A DNA stretch of 45,879 bases. Source: Desulfovibrio sp. Lineage in GTDB: Bacteria; Desulfobacterota; Desulfovibrionia; Desulfovibrionales; Desulfovibrionaceae. The notes beneath the pieces are model-generated. The model was given only the letters and a program-made list of their open reading frames with translations, made no database searches and was not told the DNA's origin. Position numbers and translations under genes: made by a program. Below are positions 25,189-33,528 of this stretch, piece after piece (the first letter of the stretch is position 1; each line of letters starts with the position of its first letter). The stretch spans positions 1-45,879 of the forward strand of contig JAFTCE010000019.1 of assembly GCA_017454855.1 (NCBI GenBank), given 5' to 3'.

Positions 25189-26295
25189 ATGGACAAGCAA
25201 CTTTTCGGCTATATTAACTGGGGCCTTTTGGCTTGTCTCTTCCTGCTCTACCTCGTGGGCGTGGGCAATCTGTACTCCGCAAGCGCAACGCGCCTGGAAA
25301 GCGGCCTCGCGGTCAGCGATTTTTACCAGCGCCAGATCATCTGGGGACTGTGCGGCATGGTCTGCATGCTGGCGGCCATGATCTTCGACTACCGCCGACT
25401 GCGCAACATGGCCTGGCCATTCTTCCTGATCACCGTTGTTCTGCTCCTGCTGGTGCCCTTGGCCGGCAAGACGGTTTACGGGGCCAAACGCTGGATATCC
25501 CTGGGCTTCATGAGCGTACAGCCTTCCGAAATGGCCAAGCTCTCCGTACTCGTGCTGGCGGCACGCCTGCTGTCCCGCGACAGCCAGCCCCTGGGGTGGA
25601 AGGACTTCAGCGGCATTCTCTGCGTGGGCCTCGTGCCCTGCGCCTTCATTGTCATGCAGCCCGATCTGGGCACGACGCTCATGGTCTTGCTCATCCTGGG
25701 CGGCATGATCCTCTTTCACGGAATCAAGGGGCATGTGCTGAAAACCTGCCTGCTGGCCGTGCCCTGCGCCGGCGCCTTCATGTGGTTCGTGGGCATGCAC
25801 GATTACCAACGCCAGCGTATTCTGACCTTTCTCGACCCGGGCAATGACCCGCGCGGCACCGGCTACCACATCATCCAATCGCGCATTGCCATTGGTTCCG
25901 GCGAACTCTGGGGCAAGGGCTTTGGCGAAGGTACACAGAGCCAGCTCCGCTTTCTGCCCGAACGCCATTCGGATTTTGCCGTGGCCGTGTTCGGGGAGGA
26001 ATGGGGCTTTGCGGGCTGCGTAGCCCTGGTCACGCTCTTCTGTCTCTTTCTGCTCTCCATCTTCTCCACAGCCGTGCAGGCCAAGGATCGCTTTGGCAGC
26101 ATGCTGGTTGTGGGCGTGTTCTTTTACTTCTTCTGGCAGATATTCATCAATATCGGCATGGTCATTGGCATCATGCCCGTCGTGGGCATCCCCCTGCCCT
26201 TCATCAGCTATGGCGGCAGCGCCACCGTGGTCAACTTCACCCTGCTGGGCATCGTACTCAACGTGTCCATGCGGCGCTTTATGTTCAAGGGCTAG
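25189..26295 (+). CDS. rodA: Peptidoglycan glycosyltransferase RodA
   Basis: The start at 25189 gives the usual RodA N-terminus (MDKQLFGYINWG). An upstream ATG at 25129 has a somewhat better ribosome site and would add 20 residues. The 368-aa product has about ten membrane segments and SEDS motifs: WISLGFMSVQPSEMAK, RGTGYHIIQS, GEEWGFAG and PFISYGGS. It polymerises glycan strands with PBP2. The gene ends the rod-shape cluster. Confidence 0.96.
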   Translation: MDKQLFGYINWGLLACLFLLYLVGVGNLYSASATRLESGLAVSDFYQRQIIWGLCGMVCMLAAMIFDYRRLRNMAWPFFLITVVLLLLVPLAGKTVYGAKRWISLGFMSVQPSEMAKLSVLVLAARLLSRDSQPLGWKDFSGILCVGLVPCAFIVMQPDLGTTLMVLLILGGMILFHGIKGHVLKTCLLAVPCAGAFMWFVGMHDYQRQRILTFLDPGNDPRGTGYHIIQSRIAIGSGELWGKGFGEGTQSQLRFLPERHSDFAVAVFGEEWGFAGCVALVTLFCLFLLSIFSTAVQAKDRFGSMLVVGVFFYFFWQIFINIGMVIGIMPVVGIPLPFISYGGSATVVNFTLLGIVLNVSMRRFMFKG

Positions 26296-26331
26296 GGCGT
26301 TTTTTCACCCTGAGGAAGGTCTGTGCCAGCC

Positions 26332-26360
26332 TTGACAACCTCGGCTTGCCTGCATAAATA
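26332..26360 (+). promoter_or_regulatory. Sigma-70 promoter of umuC
   Basis: TTGACA (26332-26337), 17-bp spacer, TAAATA (26355-26360). The start of transcription would be near 26367, ahead of both candidate umuC start codons. No CTGT-N8-ACAG LexA box overlaps it. Confidence 0.7.
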
Positions 26361-26412
26361 ACAAACAAGATCCTTCCTCCACATGGGGACAAGCCGTCCG
26401 TGCAGAAAGCCT

Positions 26413-27699
26413 ATGCCCTCTTCAAGCGCCACACATGGCCTCTGGGGCCTGGTCGATTGCAATTCCTTCTACGCCTCCTGCGAACAAGTCTTCCGACCTG
26501 ACTTGCGCGGCAAAGCCATCGTTGTCCTTTCCAACAACGACGGCTGCATCATCGCCCGTTCCGCCGAGGCCAAGAAGCTCGGTATTGCCATGGGCGAACC
26601 CTACTACAAGGTTCAGGGCTTGCTCAAGGCCAAAGAGGTGAACGTCTTCTCCTCAAATTTCCCCCTGTACGGCGATTTGTCCAACCGCGTCATGGCCACG
26701 ATGGAGGAAATCTGTCCGCACATCGAGCAATACTCCATCGACGAGGCATTTATTCCCCTGCGCGGCGCCTTGGCTGTCAATGCCGAAGACATTGCCGTCA
26801 CGCTCAAGGAAACCATCCTGCGCTGGACGGGCATACCCGTGTCCGTGGGCGTTGGACCCACAAGAACGCTCTCCAAGGTAGCCAATCACCTTGCCAAGAA
26901 GGGGAACGGCATCTGCGTATTGCGGCAGGACGCGCCCTACCAGGATATTCTCAGCAAGGTTCCCGCCGAAGACATCTGGGGCATCGGCAGGCGGCAGGCG
27001 GCCAAGCTGGCGCTGGCAGGAATCCGCAATGCCTGGCAGCTCGCCCAGGCTAACGATGCCTGGTTGCGCAAGCGGCTTACCGTCATGGGCTGGCAGACGG
27101 CGCTGGAACTTCGCGGTATCCCTGTCCTTGACCAGGACACTACGCCCACTCCACGCAAATCCGTCGTCTGTTCCCGATCCTTTGGCGAAAGGATTCGGGA
27201 CAGGGGCTTGCTTGCCGAAGCCATTGCCGCGTTCACGGCACGGGCTGCGGAACGGATGCGGCGCGGCGAACTGCTGACCCGCGGCATTGCTGTACACATA
27301 CGGACTTCGTACTTTGAACAGCAGCATCAATACGAGCAGACAGCCCAGCGCGTGTTTCGCCAGGGCACGAACGATACGAGTTTTCTCCAAAGAACGGCAG
27401 CCCAGATACTCGCCGAAATCTTCAGCCCAGGCTTTGCCTATGCCAAGGCCGGCGTCCTGCTCTTCGACCTGATCCCCGCCAGAAGCCAACAGACTTCGCT
27501 GCTTCCTTCGCCAGAAACCGATCCCAAACGCAGGGAGCTGATGACTGCCCTGGACAAAATCAATGCCAAGCATGGGCGTGACACGGTGCGTTTCGCCGCC
27601 GAAGGGCTTCAGGGACAGGTCTGGAAGATGAAGCAGAACAAGCGCTCGCCACGCTATACGACGGAGTGGGAAGAACTGCCGACGGCCTACTGCAAGTAG
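26413..27699 (+). CDS. umuC: Y-family DNA polymerase UmuC
   Basis: The start at 26413 is chosen as closest to the family N-terminus; an ATG at 26383 is also possible and neither has a good ribosome site. The 428-aa product has the palm start GLVDCNSFYASCE (metal-binding Asp), VLSNNDGCIIARS, YSIDEAF (catalytic Asp-Glu), SVGVGPTRTLSKVA, an HhH part (IWGIGRRQAAKLA), and a C-terminal little finger with DUF4113-like end. No umuD gene is adjacent, so the partner must be encoded elsewhere or be dispensable. It makes translesion DNA synthesis possible after damage. Confidence 0.93.
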   Translation: MPSSSATHGLWGLVDCNSFYASCEQVFRPDLRGKAIVVLSNNDGCIIARSAEAKKLGIAMGEPYYKVQGLLKAKEVNVFSSNFPLYGDLSNRVMATMEEICPHIEQYSIDEAFIPLRGALAVNAEDIAVTLKETILRWTGIPVSVGVGPTRTLSKVANHLAKKGNGICVLRQDAPYQDILSKVPAEDIWGIGRRQAAKLALAGIRNAWQLAQANDAWLRKRLTVMGWQTALELRGIPVLDQDTTPTPRKSVVCSRSFGERIRDRGLLAEAIAAFTARAAERMRRGELLTRGIAVHIRTSYFEQQHQYEQTAQRVFRQGTNDTSFLQRTAAQILAEIFSPGFAYAKAGVLLFDLIPARSQQTSLLPSPETDPKRRELMTALDKINAKHGRDTVRFAAEGLQGQVWKMKQNKRSPRYTTEWEELPTAYCK

Positions 27700-28205
27700 A
27701 ACCTGGGCGAGATTGTACGGCGTGTTGGCTAAAAGGGCAAAAAAAATTGGCTCAAGCCAGTTAAGCGTCCGTACTTACGCATTCAGGAAACACATGTTCC
27801 AGATGTAGAGCGCATTATTCTCCGTCAAGAAAGAAAATTTTTCGAGTACACCGCCCACCGCCTTGTACGCTGGCTGTAAGGAAAGGGAGGGCATCGTCGC
27901 GCAAACATTTCCGTAACCTTGGTGCAGAATATCCTGGACATTTTCGCTTGAATAGGGCATGGGTGGGGACTATATGAAACGTAAAAGAGCAGGTTCCGCA
28001 GACGCCCGGGATGCGCGCACCAAATGTCATGCCCGTCAGACAATGGAGCGCATGTTCCGCCCGACGCCCGAGATGCGCGCACCAAATGTCATGCCCGTCA
28101 GACAATGGAGCGCATGTTCCGCCCGACGCCCGAGATGCGCAGGTGAAGACCGGATAGCCCCTGTGCAGGGAACTAAAAACGAAATCACGGCAAGGCAGTG
28201 TGGGG
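27700..28205. other. Intergenic region with tandem repeat
   Basis: About 500 bp with no supported gene. It holds a TGGCT/AGCCA stem at 27748-27759 flanked by an A8 run (27739-27746), which on the minus strand reads as a weak terminator, and the 62-bp repeat at 28001-28140. Confidence 0.4.
28001..28140 (+). repeat. 62-bp tandem repeat, 2.3 copies
   Basis: Copies at 28001-28062 and 28063-28124 differ at one base, and a partial third copy runs to 28140. The period is not a multiple of three, so the array is unlikely to encode a repeated peptide. It lies just upstream of the coiled-coil lipoprotein gene. Confidence 0.95.
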
Positions 28206-29066
28206 ATGAATACCTTTTGTAAAGTACTACGTATCACTTGTATCCTATGCCTTTTCGTAGGCTGCTCTGCAAAGCAGCCCAGTGATGTCGGCCTCACTGA
28301 CGAGCAATTTGGACCTTTTCCCGATAATTTTTACGACATGGTGAAAGGCTATGCCGGGCCATATTTCGCTGTACATGGACATGCTGGGCAAAGGATACAA
28401 GCGTACTATGTCAGTCCCAAGCCGCCAGAAAAGAAAATCGTGAACAAAGACATCTGGGGCTGGCATGGAGAATTAGCTGTACAGTATCAGCACAAGGAAA
28501 AATCCCTATATGCATTGTATGAATATTTTATACGAAGAGACAAAATTATTATTGATACAGCTGAAAACTTCGTGGTTAGTATTACTAAATCAATTTTTGC
28601 ACTAGGAACTCTAGGCTTATCTACATATGTTACAGGCGATCTTGCAGGAAAAAAAGCTGAAAATTTAGCAAAGGAAAGCCAGGTATATGAAGCAACGCGA
28701 CAACTGCCACGGTCGTATAGTCAAACTATAGAAAAACTACAACAACCACAACTGAATGCGCAGCGAGAACAGCAAAGACTCGAAGCGCAAAAGGAACAAG
28801 AACGTCTTGCTGCGCAACGTGCCGCACAAGAAAGTGAAGAGCAACGCTTGCGAGAAGAGCGCGCCAAGCTGGAAGAGGCCAAACGTGATGAAGAGGAGCG
28901 GGCATTGGAGCGTCAGCGTTTAGAACGTCAACGCGAGCAGTTAGAACGCGAGAGACAGGAACAGGAGGAACTCGCGCGCCAACAGGAACGTGCAGCTCAA
29001 AAACGTAAAGAAACGCAGGCAGCAGAACAGAACGTAAAGGATGCGTTCTCCCGTGCTACGGAGTAG
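28206..29066 (+). CDS. Coiled-coil lipoprotein
   Basis: The start at 28206 places the lipobox correctly (LFVGC, Cys18). The 286-aa product is lipid-anchored. Residues about 25-165 are a mixed domain with two hydrophobic stretches near 125-150. Residues about 180-280 are a long Glu/Arg/Gln-rich coiled coil (repeats of ERQ, REQ and LERQR), like periplasm-spanning or TolA-type helices. The gene is clearly AT-richer than its surroundings at the 5' end. It is followed 8 nt later by the sulfatase-modifying-factor-like gene, so they probably form an operon. No family is recognised. Confidence 0.8.
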   Translation: MNTFCKVLRITCILCLFVGCSAKQPSDVGLTDEQFGPFPDNFYDMVKGYAGPYFAVHGHAGQRIQAYYVSPKPPEKKIVNKDIWGWHGELAVQYQHKEKSLYALYEYFIRRDKIIIDTAENFVVSITKSIFALGTLGLSTYVTGDLAGKKAENLAKESQVYEATRQLPRSYSQTIEKLQQPQLNAQREQQRLEAQKEQERLAAQRAAQESEEQRLREERAKLEEAKRDEEERALERQRLERQREQLERERQEQEELARQQERAAQKRKETQAAEQNVKDAFSRATE

Positions 29067-29074
29067 ATGGAATC

Positions 29075-30862
29075 ATGGTGAACCTCTGCAAAAATATTCC
29101 CTACCTTATGGCAATTCTATGCCTTTTCCTGCCCGTATGGAGTTTCGGGGCACTGCGTTCTGAGAGCAATCCCGGCAAACCTGGTCTGGCATGGAATCCC
29201 CATCCCGATCAGGATGACATAGTGCTGCCCATGCCGAACGGCTTACAAATGGTCTTCCGCCTCGTCGTATTGCCTTCTTCCGGTGCCCTCTATGATAAAA
29301 AGTTTACCATGGGAATTGGCGATACCGGAGAAGAACGGAGCCTCTACGAGCGCCGCATTGATGCCTATGTAGGTGCCCCCTTTCGACAGGATAACTTGCC
29401 TGAGTCCTGGCGACCGATCCTCCACAAACTTGGAGGGCGCAATTGCGCCTGCTACCTTATCGGAAAATATGAGGTGACCAATGCGCAATGGCATGCCGTG
29501 ATGGGAGATTCCCCTAAACCCGATGAGCGTGCCGAATTGCCGCGCGCTGGTATCTCCTGGTACGCCATGCAACGTTTTTTAGAAAAATACAATTCCTGGT
29601 TGCTTGCCCATCACAGCAGAGAACTGCCTTCCATAGAAGGTGTTCCTGGTTTTCTAAGACTTCCTTCGGAGGAAGAATGGGAATTTGCTGCGCGTGGGGG
29701 AAACCTGCCCCCGGAAAAACTGAATTTCGATGAGTTCCCGCTGGAGGAAGGGAAAACGGTAGCTGATTATGCCGTCTTCGGCCTACGCTATACGCAACCC
29801 ATGCCCATTGGAAGCCGATCTCCGAACTACCTTGGCTTGTACGACATGGGGGGCAATGTCGCAGAGCTGGTAAACAGTACGTTTCGCTTTACCGTCAGTG
29901 ACGTATCCGGGCGCCACATGATCCGCCGTCTTCATGGGGCACAGGGCGGCATGGTAAGCAAGGGAGGGAGCTTCCTTTCCACAGACGAGCGTGATGTCTG
30001 GCCTGGACGCCGCGTAGAATGTCGTTTGTTCTCAGGGGCGGATACGGGTGCTTCGCCAGCCCAGCCGTATGCGGCGCGCAACCTTGGCTTTCGCCTCGTC
30101 CTCACGTCTGTCAATGTTCCCGGATTGCAGAGAGCTACCGAATTACAGAAAGCGCTGACTGCTATGGTTGGGTCAGAATCTGCGAAAGAGACATCGCGAG
30201 AACGTCGAAGGGAAGTTGGTGGCGGTGAACGCAAAAAAATCTCAGACAAACTGGTACATGTCGATCTCCAGGGCGATCCCTTGAAGGAACTTTCCAAGAT
30301 CATTGACGCCGCCGCATCCCCCTTGATGAAAAGCAATTTGACGCAATTCCAAAGTCTGCTGGAAGATCGAAATGCTGCCCTGGTCAGGGAAAGGGATGCC
30401 AATCTTTCCGCCAGCATACGCACCTCCCTTTATAACGCCGAGTCCATACGCAACATGGCGTTCCGCTGCTTCTATATTATTGAAGTGTTTGAAAAATCAG
30501 CGGACAGTCTAGAAAGGGACGCCAGGGAGAGCGCGCTGATGCGTATGCAGGAGATTTTTCGACAACTCGAAACCTGCACGAACCATTATCGAGGAAGCGT
30601 TGAGGAACTCGCCGCCTTACCGGCTGAGACTGTTGACGACAAATTAGACACTGTCGCCACAGAATATCGTGGTAATGATATTATGAGCGTCCATATGCAG
30701 AAAAATCTCAAGATGCTGATCAAGCATATCAATGCCGTTCGTCGCGCCGAAGGCATTGCAGGGATTCCGCTGTCTGAGGTCTACAATGACATCATCCCTG
30801 AAGGGCAACTGACGCTCATCAGGAAATACAGTGAGCAAGAGTATCAAGAGAGCAACTTATAA
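29075..30862 (+). CDS. Secreted SUMF1/FGE-like domain protein with helical C-terminus
   Basis: A signal peptide (residues 1-25, ending SFGA) targets the 595-aa product to the periplasm. Residues about 55-350 follow the formylglycine-generating-enzyme fold: YEVTNAQWHAVMG, FLRLPSEEEWEFAARGG, YDMGGNVAELV, then SKGGSF and RNLGFRLV. The copper-binding cysteine pair of true FGE enzymes is not evident, so a structural or binding role is more likely than sulfatase activation. Residues about 380-595 are helical and charged, unassigned. Context with the coiled-coil lipoprotein and a surface adhesin suggests an envelope-associated complex. Confidence 0.82.
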   Translation: MVNLCKNIPYLMAILCLFLPVWSFGALRSESNPGKPGLAWNPHPDQDDIVLPMPNGLQMVFRLVVLPSSGALYDKKFTMGIGDTGEERSLYERRIDAYVGAPFRQDNLPESWRPILHKLGGRNCACYLIGKYEVTNAQWHAVMGDSPKPDERAELPRAGISWYAMQRFLEKYNSWLLAHHSRELPSIEGVPGFLRLPSEEEWEFAARGGNLPPEKLNFDEFPLEEGKTVADYAVFGLRYTQPMPIGSRSPNYLGLYDMGGNVAELVNSTFRFTVSDVSGRHMIRRLHGAQGGMVSKGGSFLSTDERDVWPGRRVECRLFSGADTGASPAQPYAARNLGFRLVLTSVNVPGLQRATELQKALTAMVGSESAKETSRERRREVGGGERKKISDKLVHVDLQGDPLKELSKIIDAAASPLMKSNLTQFQSLLEDRNAALVRERDANLSASIRTSLYNAESIRNMAFRCFYIIEVFEKSADSLERDARESALMRMQEIFRQLETCTNHYRGSVEELAALPAETVDDKLDTVATEYRGNDIMSVHMQKNLKMLIKHINAVRRAEGIAGIPLSEVYNDIIPEGQLTLIRKYSEQEYQESNL

Positions 30863-31075
30863 TGCGTTCCGACTGCAAAATGGGTGTGCAGTGTTGCCGT
30901 GGAATTTTTCATAGTCATAGTCATGCATTGTATCGCGACCTCTTTACAATATCCTCGGGCGGCATAGATGGAGGAATGTATTCCTAGAGCTATCAAAAGA
31001 GTCCCCCACATTTTTGCTCTTTTTCACTGCTGCTGATATTCCAGATCGTAGATCAATAACAAAGGAGTTTGCCCT

Positions 31076-33367
31076 ATGGCAGTATATAAAAATAAAAAGC
31101 TTTATGGTAAAGAGATGATACAGGAACTTGGCCCTGGCGACTCTGCGTACAACACAGTTGTCTCAAACTACGCCAGCCAATATGTCGGCGGCGGCAAAGC
31201 CTACAATACTAAGATCTACCACTCAAGTACCCAGATTGTCGTGGACGGCGGCGTGGCCTCCCAAACGACGCTTATTTCTGCGTATGCCGTTCAGATGATC
31301 GCCCCCGATGGTAAAGCCTTTTCCACCACGATCAGCTGGGGGGGGTCACAGATTATCTCTGCTTATGGCAGAGCCTCAACCACCACGATCATGAGTGGTG
31401 GTTCCCAAATCATTTCTCAAGGCGGCATCGCCAGAACCGTCACGGTCAGTAGAGGTGGTGTGCAGTCGATTTACGGCGGCACGGCTTCCAATACGCAGCT
31501 CAAGGCCAGCGGCACACAATATCTCTCTGGCGGCAGCGCAGTGAAGACCGTGGTCAGTTTTGGCGGGTATCAGAGTGGCTACGGCACTGCTATCAGCACG
31601 ACCCTGCTCTGGAGCGGGAGCGCAAGGATTAAAGGCGCAGCTTCGGCCACAACCATCAACGCTGGTGGTTCGCAGTATGTTTCCGGCCAGGCGGTCAAGA
31701 CCACAATCAAGGGCGGCGAACAAACGGTCGTCGGAACAGCGACGAAGACAAACATCAGCAGCGGTGGCGTACAACACGCTGGTAGCGCCCTGGACACGAC
31801 CATATACAATGGCGGGTATCAAGTCATCTCTGCCTACGCCTCCAACACGCAAATCAAGAGCAAGGGGAGCCAATACGTTGGCTTAAATGGAAAAGCATAC
31901 GCCACCTTTATCAGCAAGGGCGCAGGACAAATAGTCAACGGCAGCGCCATAAAGACAACTGTCTCTAAGGGCGGTTGGCAAGAACTGAATTCTGATTATG
32001 AGAGCTTTGCCAGCCTTACAGAACTCAGCGGCGGTACGCAGTATGTGGGCGGCAGCGCGCTCAAGACGACCATTTTGAGCGGCGGCGTCCAGCAAATTAT
32101 TGGTAATGGCACTGCCCAAAAGACAATCATTGAGGACGGCAGACAGATTGTTTCCTATGGGAGCGCCGTGAGCGCGACCGTCAATACCGGCAGCCAGATC
32201 GTGTACAGCAACGGCAGCGCCTTGATGACCAGAGTCAATGAGGGCGGTCTGCTGCTGATGCACAGCGGCTTTGCCTCAGGTGCGCGCCTGGCTGCTGGCG
32301 CGTCGATGCTGCTGAGCGGTGGTAGAGCGAACGTGACAAAGATTCTCAATGGCGGTCAGGCTGTCGTGCGGGGCAGCGGTCTTGTCTACAGCACCGTTGT
32401 CAGCAAGGGCGGCATCTTGACGATAGCCGGTGGCAGTGCTTCGGCAACGATCGTCAAATCCGGCGGCACGCTTGTCCTCTCTCGGGGTAACATAGCTGGC
32501 GACACTGTGCAGAAGGGCGGCATCCTGTCCTTGGCCGGCAACGGCTGGAATTTCAGCAAAAGTACCATGTCCCGGCTCAAAAAAGACGCTATTCTCAATT
32601 ATGACCTGCGCACAGTGGCCAATGAAAGCAAGCCCATGCTGCAAGGGGAGGTCACAAGTACCTATAGTGAAGCCAAAGATATGTATGTTATCAACCCTCT
32701 CAGCCATAACGGGCTGAAGTTCACCGCCACCGTGACCAAATATCAGGCCGCTGGGGAATATGTCCTTTCGAGCAATCTCAAAATGGCGGCCAAAACGTCC
32801 TTTACCCTCAAGGCAGGCGCAAGCACACTGGGCAGCGTGAACATGGACGGCACTGCCCTCACCCAAAACGGCGTGACCTACAGCATCACGAGCGATGACG
32901 AGGGCACCGTTGCATTGTTACTCTCCAACGAGACTGGCAAGATGTACAAGGGCAACGACAAGGCGAACAAGCTCACCGGCACGGCCAACAGCGACGTCTT
33001 TTACGGCGCCAAGGGCAATGACACGATCAGCGGTCAAAACGGGCATGACGTGGCCGTGTATGACAAGACAGCCTGGGGCAAGGATGTCATTGCCAAAACC
33101 AGTGGCGGCGTGACGTTGCTCTTCAAGGATCTGAAAAAGGCGGACATTGTGCAGAAGATGCAAGGTGCGGACATGGTCATCACGCGCAAGGACGATGCCA
33201 AGCAGAGCATCACCGTGCGAGGCTGGAACGATGACAGTCACAATATCATTTTTGCCAAGAACATGACCGCCTTCAATACGTACCTCCAGGCAGCCAAGCC
33301 ATCCACGCCACAAACCACGGCGGCCCGGAACGAAGTCTGGAAGAAGGCTGGACTTGCTTCGGCATAA
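31076..33367 (+). CDS. Large AIDA-repeat surface protein with RTX-like end
   Basis: It has AAAGGAG before 31076. Residues about 20-480 of the 763-aa product are roughly twenty AIDA-type repeats built on G-G-x-Q-x-V/I and A-x-x-T-x-I (for example SGGSQIIS, SGGVQ, GGTQYVGG), which form a beta-helix stalk as in autotransporter adhesins. There is no N-terminal signal peptide and no C-terminal autotransporter barrel. Instead residues about 645-680 hold a nonapeptide-like calcium motif (GTANSDVFYGAKGNDTISGQNGHD), which points to type I secretion through a C-terminal signal. No secretion genes are adjacent. A run of eight G at 31338-31345 lies in the coding region. Confidence 0.85.
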   Translation: MAVYKNKKLYGKEMIQELGPGDSAYNTVVSNYASQYVGGGKAYNTKIYHSSTQIVVDGGVASQTTLISAYAVQMIAPDGKAFSTTISWGGSQIISAYGRASTTTIMSGGSQIISQGGIARTVTVSRGGVQSIYGGTASNTQLKASGTQYLSGGSAVKTVVSFGGYQSGYGTAISTTLLWSGSARIKGAASATTINAGGSQYVSGQAVKTTIKGGEQTVVGTATKTNISSGGVQHAGSALDTTIYNGGYQVISAYASNTQIKSKGSQYVGLNGKAYATFISKGAGQIVNGSAIKTTVSKGGWQELNSDYESFASLTELSGGTQYVGGSALKTTILSGGVQQIIGNGTAQKTIIEDGRQIVSYGSAVSATVNTGSQIVYSNGSALMTRVNEGGLLLMHSGFASGARLAAGASMLLSGGRANVTKILNGGQAVVRGSGLVYSTVVSKGGILTIAGGSASATIVKSGGTLVLSRGNIAGDTVQKGGILSLAGNGWNFSKSTMSRLKKDAILNYDLRTVANESKPMLQGEVTSTYSEAKDMYVINPLSHNGLKFTATVTKYQAAGEYVLSSNLKMAAKTSFTLKAGASTLGSVNMDGTALTQNGVTYSITSDDEGTVALLLSNETGKMYKGNDKANKLTGTANSDVFYGAKGNDTISGQNGHDVAVYDKTAWGKDVIAKTSGGVTLLFKDLKKADIVQKMQGADMVITRKDDAKQSITVRGWNDDSHNIIFAKNMTAFNTYLQAAKPSTPQTTAARNEVWKKAGLASA

Positions 33368-33400
33368 CCCAGTTTCAGCGCAAGAGCGCAAAAGCAGAGA

Positions 33401-33429
33401 ACGCCTCTGGTTGAGAAAAACAGAGGCGT
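33401..33429 (+). terminator. Hairpin terminator after the adhesin gene
   Basis: ACGCCTCTG and CAGAGGCGT form a perfect 9-bp stem with an 11-nt loop, followed by CGTTTCC. It lies 34 nt behind the stop at 33367. Confidence 0.6.
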
Positions 33430-33458
33430 CGTTTCCACCATGACGCAGAGAGCCAGCG

Positions 33459-33488
33459 AGCAGGGGCAGGATCTTCAATGCCCCTGCT
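33459..33488 (+). promoter_or_regulatory. Strong hairpin in front of SWIM gene
   Basis: AGCAGGGGCA and TGCCCCTGCT form a 10-bp stem with a 10-nt loop, and TTTTTT follows at 33497-33502. It covers the in-frame ATG at 33478, which argues for translation from 33529 instead. It may be a terminator or an attenuator. Confidence 0.6.
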
Positions 33489-33528
33489 GGTGAGCTTTTT
33501 TGCAGAGACAGATACCGGGTTGTCGACG

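Noticed and set aside
27775-27960. 61-aa open frame on the minus strand followed by a terminator-like stem
   Set aside because: No ribosome site, no recognisable domain or membrane helix; the stem is short with a two-base loop.
28001-28140. Second CRISPR array
   Set aside because: The 62-bp unit repeats as a whole without spacers.
29075-30862. True formylglycine-generating enzyme (sulfatase activator)
   Set aside because: The paired catalytic cysteines are not evident and no sulfatase gene is near.
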